Below are positions 49,060-60,578 of a stretch of DNA of 64,000 nt, one piece after another. Positions within the stretch are counted from its first letter, which is position 1; every line of letters starts with the position of its first letter. Position numbers and translations under genes: made by a program. This DNA is from Budvicia diplopodorum (GTDB lineage: Bacteria > Pseudomonadota > Gammaproteobacteria > Enterobacterales > Enterobacteriaceae): positions 124,001-188,000 of the forward strand of contig NZ_WOYF01000005.1 of assembly GCF_009800925.1 (NCBI RefSeq), in the 5' to 3' direction. Below the pieces are notes generated by a model. It had not been told where the DNA came from, searched no databases, and was given only the letters and a program-made list of their open reading frames with translations.

Positions 49060-50418
49060 ATGTTTACTGAAATCATGCGTTACGTGCTCGACCTCGGGCC
49101 AACGGTTATGCTACCAATTGTGATCATCATCTTCTCCCTGATTCTGGGCATGAAGCTAGGCGATGCCTTTAAGTCGGGTATCCATATCGGTATCGGCTTT
49201 GTCGGTATCGGTTTGGTCATTGGCCTGATGCTCGATTCAATCGGGCCGGCGGCTAAAGCCATGGCCGAAGCCTTTGATATCAACCTTAAGGTGATTGACG
49301 TGGGCTGGCCGGGTTCATCGCCAATGACTTGGGCATCTCAGATTGCACTGATCGCCATTCCTATCGCTATCGGCGTCAATATTCTAATGCTGGTTACCCG
49401 TTTAACCCGCGTGGTTAACGTTGACATTTGGAATATCTGGCATATGACCTTTACCGGGGCGCTAGTACACATCGCTACCGGGTCTTACACTTTTGCCATT
49501 CTGGGCGTGGTGGTTCATGCGGCTTTTGTCTACAAGCTGGGCGACTGGTTTGCCAAAGATACCCGAGACTTTTTCGGGCTGGAAGGGATTGCTATTCCTC
49601 ACGGCACTTCCGCCTATATGGGCCCAATAGCCGTTCTAGTTGACACCATTATTGAGAAAATCCCCGGATTAAACCGAATTCACTTTAGCTCCGACGACGT
49701 TCAAAAGCGTTTCGGTGCCTTCGGTGAGCCGGTTACCGTTGGTTTTATCATGGGTATCGTTATCGGTCTTTTGGCCGGGTATGAACTCAAAGCCGTGCTT
49801 CAGTTAGCCGTAAAAACTGCTGCCGTAATGCTGCTGATGCCCAGAGTAATCAAGCCAATTATGGATGGCTTAACCCCGATAGCCCGTCATGCCCGTTCAA
49901 AACTGCAGGCTAAATTCGGCGGCCAGGATTTCCTGATTGGTTTGGATCCAGCTCTGTTACTGGGCCATACCGCAGTAGTCTCTGCCAGCCTGATTTTTAT
50001 TCCGCTAACGATATTGGTCTCAGTGTTAGTTCCGGGCAATCAGGTTCTGCCCTTTGGTGATTTAGCCACCATTGGATTTTTTGTCGCCATGGCGGTAGCT
50101 ATTCATCAGGGAAATCTGTTCCGTACCCTGATATCTGGCGTGATCATCATGTCGATTACCCTATGGATCGCCACTCAGACCATCGGGTTACACACGCAGC
50201 TGGCTGCTAACGCCGGTGCGCTTTCCAACTCCGGAAATCTGGTCGCCTCAATGGATCAGGGCGGCTCCCCAATCACTTATCTGATGGTGGAAGCGCTAAC
50301 CCTGAAAAATATCGCAGGTATTGCAGTCATCGGGGTTATCTATGGATTAGGCGTATTCCTCACATGGCGCAGGGCGCGTCGTTTCGCGAATGAGGCGATG
50401 ACTGAGCAGAAAGTCTAG
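49060..50418 (+). CDS. gatC: Galactitol PTS EIIC permease
   Basis: A 452-aa membrane permease with about 10-12 hydrophobic segments. LDLGPTVMLPIVIIIFSLI, GVVVHAAFVYKLGDW, and IPHGTSAYMGPIAVLVD are characteristic of GatC. Imports galactitol with phosphorylation to galactitol-1-phosphate. Starts four bases after gatB. Confidence 0.94.
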   Translation: MFTEIMRYVLDLGPTVMLPIVIIIFSLILGMKLGDAFKSGIHIGIGFVGIGLVIGLMLDSIGPAAKAMAEAFDINLKVIDVGWPGSSPMTWASQIALIAIPIAIGVNILMLVTRLTRVVNVDIWNIWHMTFTGALVHIATGSYTFAILGVVVHAAFVYKLGDWFAKDTRDFFGLEGIAIPHGTSAYMGPIAVLVDTIIEKIPGLNRIHFSSDDVQKRFGAFGEPVTVGFIMGIVIGLLAGYELKAVLQLAVKTAAVMLLMPRVIKPIMDGLTPIARHARSKLQAKFGGQDFLIGLDPALLLGHTAVVSASLIFIPLTILVSVLVPGNQVLPFGDLATIGFFVAMAVAIHQGNLFRTLISGVIIMSITLWIATQTIGLHTQLAANAGALSNSGNLVASMDQGGSPITYLMVEALTLKNIAGIAVIGVIYGLGVFLTWRRARRFANEAMTEQKV

Positions 50419-50429
50419 TCCGAATAGTC

Positions 50430-50456
50430 TCAAGGAGTGCCATCTACTCTCCTTGA
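50430..50456 (+). promoter_or_regulatory. Hairpin after gatC
   Basis: TCAAGGAG/CTCCTTGA with an 11-base loop, 11 bases after the gatC stop. It shares AAGGAGTGC with the hairpin at 50517, as if duplicated. No T-run. Confidence 0.5.
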
Positions 50457-50516
50457 AACCCTTCGATTGACTATTTTTAGACCAGATATTCCATCGTCGA
50501 GTTTTGTTATCAATCT

Positions 50517-50539
50517 GAAGGAGTGCATTCCACTCCTTC
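50517..50539 (+). promoter_or_regulatory. Hairpin before gatD ribosome-binding site
   Basis: Perfect nine-base-pair stem GAAGGAGTG/CACTCCTTC with loop CATTC. It ends just before the AGGAG of gatD and may affect access to that site or mRNA stability. Confidence 0.55.
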
Positions 50540-50555
50540 ATTTTCAGGAGATACC

Positions 50556-51602
50556 ATGAAAGCTGTATCAATCGACAGCGACGGGAACGCTTACGTCGAA
50601 AATAAGGCAACGCCAGCTATTGAAAAGCCCGACGATGTTTTAGTTAAGGTAGCCTACTCTGGCGTGTGCGGCTCAGATATTCCACGCATTTTCGCCAAAG
50701 GCGCTCATTTTTATCCAATTACTTTAGGCCATGAATTCAGTGGAAAAGTAGTAGAAACCGGCAGCAACGTTGAAAACGTAACGCCGGGCGATAGCGTAGC
50801 CTGCGTGCCATTGTTGCCCTGTTTTCACTGTGAAGAGTGTCAGCGCGGCTTCTACTCTTTATGCAAACAGTACAGCTTTGTCGGCTCACGCAGCCACGGT
50901 GGCAACGCCGAATATATTGTGGTGAATAGCAACAACGTATTCAAACTTCCACAGAATGTATCGCTGCTACAGGGTGCCTTTTTTGAGCCAATCACCGTGG
51001 GCTTGCACGCCCTTCTTCTGGCAGAAGGCTGTGAGAATAAACACGTAGTGGTTATCGGTGCCGGCACCATTGGTTTACTGGCTATCCAGTGTGCTAAAGC
51101 AATGGGCGCGGCCTCTATCACTGCCATTGATATTAATACCAACAAAATAGACCTAGCCCTTCAGCTTGGCGCCACCCACGGCCATAACTCATTAACCGAG
51201 CCATGCGAAGATATTCAAAAGCAAATGCACGATCGACGTTTCAATCAGTTGATTCTGGAAACCGCTGGTACCCCTCAAACGATTGAACTCGCGATTAACA
51301 TTGCTGGCCCGAAAGCCCAGATAGCGCTAGTGGGTACCCTTCATCACGACCTAACGCTTTCACAAACCACCTTCGGCTTAATTTTGCGTAAGGAATTGAA
51401 AATTATAGGTAGTTGGATGAATTATTCGCAGAGCTGGCCAGGAAAAGAGTGGCAATTGGCAGCTAATTTCTTTTCCAATCAACAAATCAATCTTAGCCCG
51501 CTGATTGCAGATATTGAAAATCCGGAGAAGTTTGCAGAAAAAATGATGGCGCTGAAAGGAAAGCCGATGAATGGAAAGCTCCTGATGCAAACCGAAGATT
51601 AA
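50556..51602 (+). CDS. gatD: Galactitol-1-phosphate 5-dehydrogenase
   Basis: A 348-aa zinc alcohol dehydrogenase (E. coli GatD 346) from ATG 50556 with AGGAG upstream. Catalytic zinc ligands appear in VCGSDI and GHEFSG; the structural zinc Cys cluster is in CFHCEECQRGFYSLC. The NAD-binding glycines are in VIGAGTIGLLA. It oxidises galactitol-1-phosphate to tagatose-6-phosphate. Confidence 0.94.
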   Translation: MKAVSIDSDGNAYVENKATPAIEKPDDVLVKVAYSGVCGSDIPRIFAKGAHFYPITLGHEFSGKVVETGSNVENVTPGDSVACVPLLPCFHCEECQRGFYSLCKQYSFVGSRSHGGNAEYIVVNSNNVFKLPQNVSLLQGAFFEPITVGLHALLLAEGCENKHVVVIGAGTIGLLAIQCAKAMGAASITAIDINTNKIDLALQLGATHGHNSLTEPCEDIQKQMHDRRFNQLILETAGTPQTIELAINIAGPKAQIALVGTLHHDLTLSQTTFGLILRKELKIIGSWMNYSQSWPGKEWQLAANFFSNQQINLSPLIADIENPEKFAEKMMALKGKPMNGKLLMQTED

Positions 51603-51705
51603 ATACGCAGCTATCCGCTATTTTGTTGGTAATAACATGACAATAGAGCATATTTTGGTTATCGTTTACCCATCGAACGAAAATATTATTCTATGAGTCT
51701 ATTTT

Positions 51706-52479
51706 ATGAATTCTTTTGAACGAAGAAATCTTATTGTTGATATGGTCAATACTTCAGGAAGTGTACTGGTCAGTAACCTTTCGAGTAATTTCGATATTTC
51801 TGAAGTCACCATTCGCTCAGACTTACGACAGTTAGAAAAGAAGGGTTTGCTGGTTCGTTTCCACGGCGGCGCGTCTAAAGTAAGTCAGGATAAAGGCACG
51901 CTACTGGCAAACGAACTGCGATTGGAAGAACGCTATGAACAGGCGCTGGCGCCGAAAATGCGCATTGCTATTCTAGCCGCCTCTTTCGTTAAACCGGGAG
52001 AGACCGTTATTTTAGACAGCGGCAGCACCACTTTACTGATCGCCGAAGAGCTGGTCAAAATCGACAATATCACGGTTATTACTAACAATTTACCGGCCGC
52101 TTTTGCCTTGTCAGAAAATAAAGAAATTACCCTGTTTGTTTGCGGTGGCACGTTACGGCACAAAACCCGTTCCATGCACGGTAGCATTACCGAACAATCA
52201 TTAAACGGTATCGTAGCTAACATTATGTTTGTTGGCGCTGACGGTATTGATGCTGAAAAAGGCATAACCACGTTTAACGAAGGTTTTGCTATCAGTGGCG
52301 TAATGGCGAATACCGCGCATCGGGTAATTGCAGTTATTGATTCATCTAAATTTGGTCGTAGCGGATTCAATCAGGTTCTGCCGATCGATAAATTAGACAC
52401 CATCATTACTGACGAAGGAATAAGCGACCAAGATAAAGCTGCATTTCAACAAAAAAATATTACTGTCCTGACGGCTTAA
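51706..52479 (+). CDS. gatR: DeoR-family galactitol operon repressor GatR
   Basis: A 257-aa DeoR regulator. The N-terminal helix-turn-helix contains FDISEVTIRSDLRQLEKKGL followed by VRFHGGA. The C-terminal sugar-phosphate-binding domain has DSGSTT and FVGADGID. By position it should repress the gat genes; an AATATTA motif occurs in all three upstream regions (46947, 51682, 52511) but is weak evidence for an operator. Confidence 0.88.
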   Translation: MNSFERRNLIVDMVNTSGSVLVSNLSSNFDISEVTIRSDLRQLEKKGLLVRFHGGASKVSQDKGTLLANELRLEERYEQALAPKMRIAILAASFVKPGETVILDSGSTTLLIAEELVKIDNITVITNNLPAAFALSENKEITLFVCGGTLRHKTRSMHGSITEQSLNGIVANIMFVGADGIDAEKGITTFNEGFAISGVMANTAHRVIAVIDSSKFGRSGFNQVLPIDKLDTIITDEGISDQDKAAFQQKNITVLTA

Positions 52480-52536
52480 TATCATAGGTATTATCGCTGC
52501 TCCGGATAGCAATATTATTAAGAATTCAGAGGACTT

Positions 52537-53391
52537 ATGTACCTTATTCCTAGTAATGAAATGCTAAACAAAGCCCGGAGTCAGGGCTATGCCGTTCCCG
52601 CTTTTAATGTCCATAATCTTGAAACCGTTCAAATTGTGGCTGAAACCGCCGCCGAAATGAGTTCGCCGGTGATTATGGCCGGCACTCCCGGTACCTTCAG
52701 CTATGCTGGGATTGATTATCTGGTCTCTATTTGTAAATCCGCAGCCAAGTTACACAACTTACCCTTTGCCCTGCATCTGGATCACCATGAAGTGGTGCCA
52801 GACATCGAAACTAAAATCAAAGCCGGTGTACGCTCGGTGATGATCGACGGTTCACACTTACCCTTTAGCGAAAATATAGCGCTAGTGTCAAAGGTGACCA
52901 CACTATGCCACCGCTACAATATCAGCGTAGAAGCAGAACTCGGACGGCTTGGTGGGCAAGAAGATGACTTGGTGGTTGATGCTGAAAACAGCTTCTTTAC
53001 TGACCCCGACGTGGCGGCTGAATTTATTGCCAAAACCGGCGTGGATTCTCTGGCCGTAGCCATTGGCTCCGCTCACGGTTTGTATCATGGTGAACCCAAG
53101 CTCGATTTTCAGCGATTAGCGCAAATCCAACGGCGGGTTGATATTCCACTGGTGCTACACGGTGCCTCAGGAATTCCAGAAGCTATGGTAAAACGCGCCA
53201 TTGAATTGGGAATATGTAAAGTCAATGTTGCTACCGAGCTTAAAATTGCCTTTGCCGATGCAGTAAAAAAATACTTTGCACAGTTCCCTGAAGCTAACGA
53301 CCCTCGTCAATATATGACACCAGGAAAATCAGCCATGAAGCAGATTATCGCTGAGAAAATCAGAATCTGCGGCAGCGCAGGCAAACTATAA
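52537..53391 (+). CDS. gatY: Tagatose-1,6-bisphosphate aldolase GatY
   Basis: A 284-aa class II aldolase. Zinc-binding His residues lie in [12 protein letters not shown], in [10 protein letters not shown] and in [12 protein letters not shown]. It cleaves tagatose-1,6-bisphosphate to DHAP and glyceraldehyde-3-phosphate, with GatZ. In E. coli gatY is first in the operon; here it is last, after gatR. Confidence 0.93.
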   Translation: MYLIPSNEMLNKARSQGYAVPAFNVHNLETVQIVAETAAEMSSPVIMAGTPGTFSYAGIDYLVSICKSAAKLHNLPFALHLDHHEVVPDIETKIKAGVRSVMIDGSHLPFSENIALVSKVTTLCHRYNISVEAELGRLGGQEDDLVVDAENSFFTDPDVAAEFIAKTGVDSLAVAIGSAHGLYHGEPKLDFQRLAQIQRRVDIPLVLHGASGIPEAMVKRAIELGICKVNVATELKIAFADAVKKYFAQFPEANDPRQYMTPGKSAMKQIIAEKIRICGSAGKL

Positions 53392-53404
53392 TTATCCTTC
53401 CCTT

Positions 53405-53441
53405 GGCTTTACCCGATTATTTATCATGGTCGGGTAGAGCC
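53405..53441 (+). terminator. Terminator after gatY
   Basis: Stem GGCTTTACCCGA/TCGGGTAGAGCC (one mismatch) with a loop of about 12 bases. The T-run comes a few bases later (CGTTTTT), so a moderately strong terminator. Confidence 0.6.
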
Positions 53442-53800
53442 ACCTTCGTTTTTACTGCGCAATGGCTACAGAAGCGCTTTGATATGAAACCTCTCTATTT
53501 TCTCTGCTGTGGCTGGGCGCCGGTTGACCGCTCCGACCCTCAACAAAACCGGGATGGCAGGGGCCACTATCAGTGATGCAGCCAGCGGTCAGTATTACGA
53601 TATAAGCATGACTTCAGGATAAACGCTGACGAATGAACGCAGTCAGTGGTCAGCATTCCGCAGTTTTATATCAGCGTTACCAGATACCCGGCAGGGGCGA
53701 TTTAATGCTTAATCATTCAGGAAGTGGATAACGATGAAGTTAACTCTTATAACCCCTCCAGTCATCGCCGAAGGGGCTATAAAACAGGATGTAAACTGGC
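53442..53800. other. Intergenic region gatY-phoU
   Basis: About 360 bases. Short open stretches exist on both strands (about 35-40 codons at 53500-53620) with no recognisable family. A weak stem (AACCCCT/AGGGGCT, about 53752-53781) may end phoU. No confident gene. Confidence 0.45.
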
Positions 53801-54514
53801 TTACTTCTTAGCCAGCAAACTCTCAATTTCTTCGCCGCTGCGGTGGCGGAAATCCTGGCCTTTAACGAAGTAGAAAATAAATTCACAAATGTTCTGGCAG
53901 CGATCGCCAATACGTTCAATCGACCGGGCGCAGGCCAACGCGGTTAATACGCTAGGAATGGCGCGGGGGTCTTCCATCATATAGGTCATTAGCTGACGAA
54001 TAATGCTTTCATACTCCTGATCGACCTTCTGATCTTCACGATAAATCCGCACCGCTTCATCAATGTCCATGCGGGCAAAAGCGTCCAGCGCATCGTGCAG
54101 CATTTGTACCGTGTGGCGACCCAGCGATTCCAGATTCACCAGCAACGGTTTATGCTGCTGAGAAAATTTCTCCAGCGCCATGCGACAAATTTTATCCGCC
54201 ACGTCACCGATACGCTCCAGCTCAGAAACGGTTTTGGTAATCGCCATCACCAAACGTAAATCGCTGGCCGTTGGCTGACGTTTGGCAATAATTCTTACGC
54301 AAGCTTCGTCAATCGCCACTTCCATACTGTTCACTTTATGATCGTCTTCAATCACGCGCCGGGCCAGTTCTTCATCGGCCTGATGCATAGCATTAATGGC
54401 ATCGGTAAGCTGTTGCTCTACCAGACCGCCCATCACCATGACCTGCGTACGGATGTGTTCCAGTTCAGCATTAAACTGACCAGAAATATGCTTTCCTAAA
54501 TTAAGGTTTTCCAT
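53801..54514 (-). CDS. phoU: Phosphate signalling protein PhoU
   Basis: A 237-aa protein of two three-helix PhoU bundles. Each has the metal-binding E(D)xxxD pattern, visible in [13 protein letters not shown] and [13 protein letters not shown]. PhoU links the Pst transporter to PhoR, keeping PhoB inactive when phosphate is plentiful. Last gene of pstSCAB-phoU, 15 bases after pstB. Confidence 0.95.
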   Translation of the reverse strand: MENLNLGKHISGQFNAELEHIRTQVMVMGGLVEQQLTDAINAMHQADEELARRVIEDDHKVNSMEVAIDEACVRIIAKRQPTASDLRLVMAITKTVSELERIGDVADKICRMALEKFSQQHKPLLVNLESLGRHTVQMLHDALDAFARMDIDEAVRIYREDQKVDQEYESIIRQLMTYMMEDPRAIPSVLTALACARSIERIGDRCQNICEFIFYFVKGQDFRHRSGEEIESLLAKK

Positions 54515-54529
54515 GAGGGTTCCCCGTTA

Positions 54530-55318
<789 letters not shown>

Positions 55319-56206
55319 TCAATATTTCTTCTTGGCGAACACAACCCGCGCCAAAATATTCAATAACAGCACGCACAGAGTAATCAGTAATACACCGGCC
55401 CAGGCCAGATGTTGCCATTCAGAGAACGGGCTCATGGCGAACTTAAATATGGTGACCGGTAAGCTGGCAATTGGATGGCTCAGGTCAAGGCTCCAGAACT
55501 GATTCGACAGCGCGGTAAACAGCAGCGGCGCAGTCTCACCGGCAATACGCGCTATGGCCAGCAGTACGCCGGTAATAATGCCCGATGTCGATGCTTTTAG
55601 GGTCAGCGATAAAATGATTTTCCATTTTGGCGTGCCTAAGGCGTAAGCCGCTTCACGCAGGCTATCGGGCACCAGCCGCAGCATGTTTTCAGTAGTGCGG
55701 ATAACGATGGGAATTTGTAATAACGCCAGCGCAATCACACCGGCCCAGCCGGAGAAGTGCTCCATCCTGACCACGACAATGGTATACACAAACAGGCCAA
55801 CTACAATCGACGGCGCCGACAGCAAAATGTCGTTAATGAAACGAACTAACGATGCCAGCAATGATTTACGGCCATATTCCGCCAAATAAATTCCGGCCAT
55901 AATCCCCAACGGCGTACCGATAACCGTGGCCCACAAAATCAATAATCCGCTACCAGCAATGGCGTTGGCTAACCCGCCACCTGCGGTATTCGGCGGCGGC
56001 GTCATTTCAGTAAACAGCGCCAACGACATACCGTCGATACCTTTGGTGACGGTAGAAAACAGAATCCAAATCAGCCAGAACAGGCCAAAGGCCATGGCCA
56101 GTATTGAAATCAAAAGTGCGGCGCGGTTTTTCTGGCGACGCCATGCCTGCATGCGCTGGCGGCCGGCATTAAAAGACTCAATACTGGATTGATTAGTATC
56201 AGACAT
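55319..56206 (-). CDS. pstA: Phosphate ABC transporter permease PstA
   Basis: A 295-aa permease (E. coli 296) from ATG 56206, with a GGGGAG site just upstream; an in-frame ATG at 56221 lies inside pstC. Six membrane segments. The EAA loop reads [20 protein letters not shown]. It pairs with PstC. The two genes are separated by one base. Confidence 0.94.
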   Translation of the reverse strand: MSDTNQSSIESFNAGRQRMQAWRRQKNRAALLISILAMAFGLFWLIWILFSTVTKGIDGMSLALFTEMTPPPNTAGGGLANAIAGSGLLILWATVIGTPLGIMAGIYLAEYGRKSLLASLVRFINDILLSAPSIVVGLFVYTIVVVRMEHFSGWAGVIALALLQIPIVIRTTENMLRLVPDSLREAAYALGTPKWKIILSLTLKASTSGIITGVLLAIARIAGETAPLLFTALSNQFWSLDLSHPIASLPVTIFKFAMSPFSEWQHLAWAGVLLITLCVLLLNILARVVFAKKKY

Positions 56207-56207
56207 A

Positions 56208-57164
56208 TCAGCTCCCCTCATTCTTATCTAAGCGTGAAATCATAAACTTAGAAATTGAGAGCACGACGAAAGTAATGGCGAACAGAATCAGGCCCAGCTC
56301 CATCAGTGCGGAAGTATGTAAACCCGACTCAGCCTCAGCAAACTCGTTGGCCAGCGCCGACGTGATACTGTTTCCCGGCATAAACAGCGAGAAGCTGTCC
56401 AACTGATAGGTATTACCAATCACAAAGGTCACCGCCATGGTCTCACCAAGCGCACGACCAAGCCCCAGCATAACGCCGCCAATCACCCCATTTTTAGTGT
56501 AAGGCAGAACGATATTGCGGATAACTTCCCACGTAGTACAGCCGATACCGTAGGCTGACTCTTTAAGCAGAACCGGTGTCTGTTCAAACACATCGCGCAT
56601 TACTGCCGCAATGTAAGGAATGATCATAATCGCTAAAATCACCCCGGCGGCCAAAATACCAATACCGAAAGCTGGCCCGGAAAATAGCGTGCCGACAATC
56701 GGGATATTAGACATTACGTTGCCGATAGGCTGTTGAAAATATTTGGCAAACAGTGGAGCAAAAATAAATAGCCCCCACATGCCGTAAACAATGCTCGGAA
56801 TAGCCGCCAGCAGTTCAATAGCAATACCCAGCGGGCGTTTTAACCAGTTTGGCGCTAACTCGGTAAGAAACAGCGCAATGCCAAAACTCACCGGAACGGC
56901 AATAATTAACGCAATCAGTGAGGTCACAATAGTGCCGTAAATAGGTACCAGTGCGCCGAACTTATCAGCCGGAGCATCCCACTCTTTGGTCCACAAAAAG
57001 CTAGCGCCAAACGCCTGAATGCTTGGCCATGAAGCAACCATCAACGACACAATAATGCCGCCCAATAGCAATAGCGTAATCAGCGCCGCTAACTTAACCA
57101 GCGCGCTGAAAAGAATATCGCCCTGTCTTCCCGGGGCTTTGATTACCGGCTTGTATTCAGCCAT
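56208..57164 (-). CDS. pstC: Phosphate ABC transporter permease PstC
   Basis: A 318-aa permease with six membrane segments. The EAA loop has [19 protein letters not shown], and [16 protein letters not shown] is characteristic. It forms the phosphate channel with PstA. A stem-loop lies between pstS and pstC. Confidence 0.95.
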   Translation of the reverse strand: MAEYKPVIKAPGRQGDILFSALVKLAALITLLLLGGIIVSLMVASWPSIQAFGASFLWTKEWDAPADKFGALVPIYGTIVTSLIALIIAVPVSFGIALFLTELAPNWLKRPLGIAIELLAAIPSIVYGMWGLFIFAPLFAKYFQQPIGNVMSNIPIVGTLFSGPAFGIGILAAGVILAIMIIPYIAAVMRDVFEQTPVLLKESAYGIGCTTWEVIRNIVLPYTKNGVIGGVMLGLGRALGETMAVTFVIGNTYQLDSFSLFMPGNSITSALANEFAEAESGLHTSALMELGLILFAITFVVLSISKFMISRLDKNEGS

Positions 57165-57188
57165 AAGCGTCTCTTTTAGATCTTTATT

Positions 57189-57220
57189 GCCCCTTCCCGG
57201 TCATCAGACCAAAAAGGGGC
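57189..57220 (-). promoter_or_regulatory. pstS-pstC intercistronic stem-loop
   Basis: GCCCCTT/AAGGGGC with an inner GGTC/GACC stem. No T-run in the pst direction (a T-run is present on the other strand). Probably stabilises the abundant pstS message over the downstream genes. Confidence 0.55.
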
Positions 57221-57264
57221 TTTTTATGAACCCGTCATACTCAACGTAAAGTACAAAAGGTATC

Positions 57265-58305
57265 TTAGTACAGCGCTTTTCCACTGCTATCTTTTATCTG
57301 CGTTTTCCATGCGTCACGCACCTGCTTGACGACCACGTCAGGCAATACCGCATAGTCTAGCTCTTTCGCTAACGGACCACCTTTATGGTAACCCCACTCA
57401 AAGAACTTAATCACTTCAGCCCCACGTTTCGCGTCTTTCTGAGTTTTATGCACCAGAATGAAGGTGGTTGATGTAATTGGCCAAGCGTTGTTACCCTTTT
57501 GGAAGGTCAGATCTTGGGCAAACGATTTAGACCAGTCAACGCCGGTCGCTGCCGCACTGAACGATTCCTGAGTCGGGCTAACGGCCTGACCATCGGCAGA
57601 AATCAGTTTGGTATAAGCCAGATTGTTTTGTTTTGCGTAAGAGTATTCAACGTAACCAATTGAGCCCGGTAAGCGCTGAACGAAGGCTGCAATACCGTCA
57701 TTACCTTTTCCGCCTAGGCCTGTCGGCCAGTTGACCGTAGAACCAATACCGACTTTATCTTTCCAGTCACCGTTCACTTTTGATAAGTAGCTGGTAAAAA
57801 CGAAAGAGGTGCCTGAACCATCCGCACGGCGAACGACGGCAATATCTTGTTCCGGTAGCTTCAGCCCCGGATTTAACTTAGCAATTGCCGGGTCGTTCCA
57901 CTTTTTAATCGTGCCCAGATAGATGTCACCCAGCGTTTTGCCGTCTAACGTCAGCTGGCCAGATTTAATGCCGTCAATATTCACGGCCAGCACCACACCG
58001 CCAATTACGGTCGGAAACTGGAACAAATCTTCCTTGGCCAGACGTTGATCGTCCAGCGGGGCATCCGATGCACCAAAATCAACAGTGTTAGCAATAATTT
58101 GTTTTACACCGCCCGACGATCCGATTCCCTGATAGTTGATGTTATTCCCTGTCTCTTTTTGATAACTGTCAGCCCATTTGGCATAAACAGGAGCCGGAAA
58201 GGTTGCACCGGCTCCTGTAATATTTTCTACAGCAAAGGCCGATAACGCAGTCATCGATAAAGTGGTAGCTACTGCATAAGCAAGGGTTTTACGTATCAGT
58301 TTCAT
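57265..58305 (-). CDS. pstS: Periplasmic phosphate-binding protein PstS
   Basis: A 346-aa protein, the same length as E. coli PstS. Signal peptide [18 protein letters not shown]. Phosphate-binding loops appear in [31 protein letters not shown] and [12 protein letters not shown] take the second ATG of the pair for spacing from AGGAGG. Pho boxes lie about 85-125 bases upstream. Confidence 0.96.
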   Translation of the reverse strand: MKLIRKTLAYAVATTLSMTALSAFAVENITGAGATFPAPVYAKWADSYQKETGNNINYQGIGSSGGVKQIIANTVDFGASDAPLDDQRLAKEDLFQFPTVIGGVVLAVNIDGIKSGQLTLDGKTLGDIYLGTIKKWNDPAIAKLNPGLKLPEQDIAVVRRADGSGTSFVFTSYLSKVNGDWKDKVGIGSTVNWPTGLGGKGNDGIAAFVQRLPGSIGYVEYSYAKQNNLAYTKLISADGQAVSPTQESFSAAATGVDWSKSFAQDLTFQKGNNAWPITSTTFILVHKTQKDAKRGAEVIKFFEWGYHKGGPLAKELDYAVLPDVVVKQVRDAWKTQIKDSSGKALY

Positions 58306-58389
58306 CATTCCTCCTAAAGGAATTTATTAGCTCTGCATCGTTAAATATAAGACTGATTATAAGTACAAGCCAAAAGATAAGACGAATTG

Positions 58390-58429
58390 ATGACAGTATA
58401 GTGTCAGGTTGATGACAGTTTTATGACAG
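58390..58429 (-). promoter_or_regulatory. Two tandem Pho boxes (PhoB sites)
   Basis: Plus-strand ATGACAGTTTTATGACAG (58412-58429) and ATGACAGTATAGTGTCAG (58390-58407) are two 18-base Pho boxes whose starts are exactly 22 bases apart, two helical turns. On the minus strand they read CTGTCAT direct repeats facing pstS. Phosphate starvation should activate the operon through PhoB. Confidence 0.92.
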
Positions 58430-58462
58430 TGGGGAAATTTGTAGTAGCTGATATTTCTAAGC

Positions 58463-58499
58463 AAAAAAACCCCGAAATAACATTGCGCTATTTCGGGGT
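58463..58499 (-). terminator. glmS intrinsic terminator
   Basis: Perfect 11-base-pair stem ACCCCGAAATA/TATTTCGGGGT followed on the minus strand by seven T residues, 18 bases past the glmS stop. Confidence 0.92.
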
Positions 58500-58517
58500 A
58501 GTATATCAGTTAAGCCA

Positions 58518-60353
58518 TTACTCTACGGTAACAGACTTCGCCAGATTACGCGGCTGATCGACGTCAGTACCTTTGATCAATGCCACGTGATAAGAAAGTA
58601 GCTGAAGCGGTATGGTATAGAATACCGGAGCTACAAGCTCATCGACGTAAGGCAGTGGAATAATGGTCATGCCTTCAACGCTGGTAAAGCCCGCATCTTC
58701 AGCGGCAAATACATAAAGCTGACCGCCACGGGCGCGGACTTCTTCAATATTCGATTTAAGCTTCTCTAACAGCTCGTTGTTAGGCGCAACCACGATAACC
58801 GGCATATCGGCATCAATTAACGCCAGCGGACCGTGCTTAAGCTCTCCGGCTGCATACGCTTCTGCGTGGATATAAGAGATCTCTTTTAACTTCAAAGCCC
58901 CTTCCATCGCAATCGGATACTGATCGCCACGGCCTAAGAACAGCGCATGGTGTTTATCAGAGAAACCTTCAGCCAGCGCTTCAATGGTTTTATCCAGTGA
59001 CAGCATCTGCTCGATACGGCTTGGTAATGCCTGCAGGGCATGAACGATATCATGCTCGGTTTTTTCTGGCATACCGTGTGAGCGGCCCATTTGGGCAACC
59101 AGCAGTAACAGAACGGTTAACTGAGTAGTAAAGGCTTTAGTCGAAGCAACGCCAATTTCAACGCCGGCTTTAGTCATCAGAGCCATATCTGACTCACGTA
59201 CCAGCGAAGAACCACCTACGTTACATACCGCCAGCGAACCTAAATAACCCAGCTCTTTAGATAAGCGTAGCGCGGCCAGCGTATCGGCGGTTTCACCCGA
59301 CTGCGACAGCGTGATCAGCAGACTTCCTGTACGCTTCGCCGGTTTGCGATAACGGAACTCAGAGGCGATTTCAATATCGCAAGGCACACCGGCCAACGCT
59401 TCGAACCAATAGCGGGCAACCATGCCTGAATGATAAGAGGTACCACAGGCAACGATTTGAACATGTTTTACCTGTTCCAGCATTTTAAGCGCGGGTTCAC
59501 CGAGCTCATCGAGATTAACCAGACCATGGCTTATACGCCCTTCAAGGGTGTTTTTAATTGCCAGAGGCTGTTCATAAATCTCTTTTTGCATGTAGTGACG
59601 GTAAGCACCTTTATCGCCCGCATCATACTGACTGGTGGATTCCATATCAGGACGATCTACCGGCGCGCCTTGTTTATCAAAAATAGTCACCGAGTGGCGC
59701 GTTACTTCAGCAACATCCCCCTCTTCTAGGTAGATAAAGCGGCGGGTAACCGGCAGCAGGGCCAGTTGGTCGGAAGCAATAAAGTTTTCACCAAAGCCTA
59801 ATCCGATAACCATCGGGCTACCTGAACGGGCTGCGACCAAAACGTCTGGATTACGGCGATCCATAATCACGGTACCGTATGCACCGCGCAGCACTTTAAC
59901 CACGCGCTGTACCGCTTCAAGCAGGGTTAATTCACTATTATTTTTGAGTTCATCGTGCACGGAGTGCGCAATAACCTCGGTATCAGTTTCTGAGGTGAAA
60001 ACGTAGCCTTTGGCGATTAACGCATCGCGCAAACCCTCATAGTTTTCAATAATACCGTTATGAACCACGGCAATATAACCAGATTCGTGAGGGTGAGCGT
60101 TGCTTTCAGAAGGCTCTCCGTGGGTTGCCCAACGGGTATGAGCAATACCGGTTCCACCTTTCAGCGGAGACGCGTCAACTGCTTCACTCAGCATGTTCAC
60201 TTTGCCTAAGCGACGAATACGCTGAAGGTTATTGCTTTCATCTACAACAGCAATACCCGCAGAGTCGTAACCGCGATACTCAAGACGACGTAAACCTTCT
60301 AACAATATTTCAGCTATATCTCGTTGTGCTACTGCACCAACAATTCCACACAT
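58518..60353 (-). CDS. glmS: Glutamine-fructose-6-phosphate aminotransferase
   Basis: A 611-aa enzyme (E. coli 609) making glucosamine-6-phosphate. The N-terminal glutaminase begins MCGIVGAV with the catalytic Cys; [11 protein letters not shown] follows. Two SIS sugar-isomerase domains contain [18 protein letters not shown] and [20 protein letters not shown]. The end [13 protein letters not shown] is typical. In E. coli, GlmZ/GlmY small RNAs regulate it; the 225-base gap before glmS could hold that leader. Confidence 0.97.
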   Translation of the reverse strand: MCGIVGAVAQRDIAEILLEGLRRLEYRGYDSAGIAVVDESNNLQRIRRLGKVNMLSEAVDASPLKGGTGIAHTRWATHGEPSESNAHPHESGYIAVVHNGIIENYEGLRDALIAKGYVFTSETDTEVIAHSVHDELKNNSELTLLEAVQRVVKVLRGAYGTVIMDRRNPDVLVAARSGSPMVIGLGFGENFIASDQLALLPVTRRFIYLEEGDVAEVTRHSVTIFDKQGAPVDRPDMESTSQYDAGDKGAYRHYMQKEIYEQPLAIKNTLEGRISHGLVNLDELGEPALKMLEQVKHVQIVACGTSYHSGMVARYWFEALAGVPCDIEIASEFRYRKPAKRTGSLLITLSQSGETADTLAALRLSKELGYLGSLAVCNVGGSSLVRESDMALMTKAGVEIGVASTKAFTTQLTVLLLLVAQMGRSHGMPEKTEHDIVHALQALPSRIEQMLSLDKTIEALAEGFSDKHHALFLGRGDQYPIAMEGALKLKEISYIHAEAYAAGELKHGPLALIDADMPVIVVAPNNELLEKLKSNIEEVRARGGQLYVFAAEDAGFTSVEGMTIIPLPYVDELVAPVFYTIPLQLLSYHVALIKGTDVDQPRNLAKSVTVE

Positions 60354-60535
60354 CGTTTTATATTCCTAATTAAAGAACCGGATGATTATCCTGATTCTGT
60401 TCGATGCCCTTGACCTTTTTTTGCCGGATTTCCGACTTCCCCGAGCCTGTAGAGTTGGGGATTATTATATTTTGGTATCGATCTTATTGGTGAAACAAGG
60501 TCGATAACAAAAATTAATCACTATTTGATTTATCA

Positions 60536-60563
60536 GGATGCGGGGCGAATTCTCTCCGCATCC
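60536..60563 (-). promoter_or_regulatory. glmU-glmS intercistronic hairpin
   Basis: Eight-base-pair stem GGATGCGG/CCGCATCC with a 12-base loop, 16 bases past the glmU stop, and no strong T-run. It may be an RNase III-type processing or stability element, as in the E. coli glmUS transcript. Confidence 0.5.
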
Positions 60564-60578
60564 TGCAATACAACTACG

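Noticed and set aside
53500..53620. Possible gene remnant on either strand
   Set aside because: Open stretches of 35-40 codons exist on both strands but neither matches a family I can name.
53734..53811. 25-codon ORF (MKLTLITPPVIAEG...) before phoU
   Set aside because: Has a GGA-like site but overlaps the phoU stop region and its weak terminator; no recognisable family.
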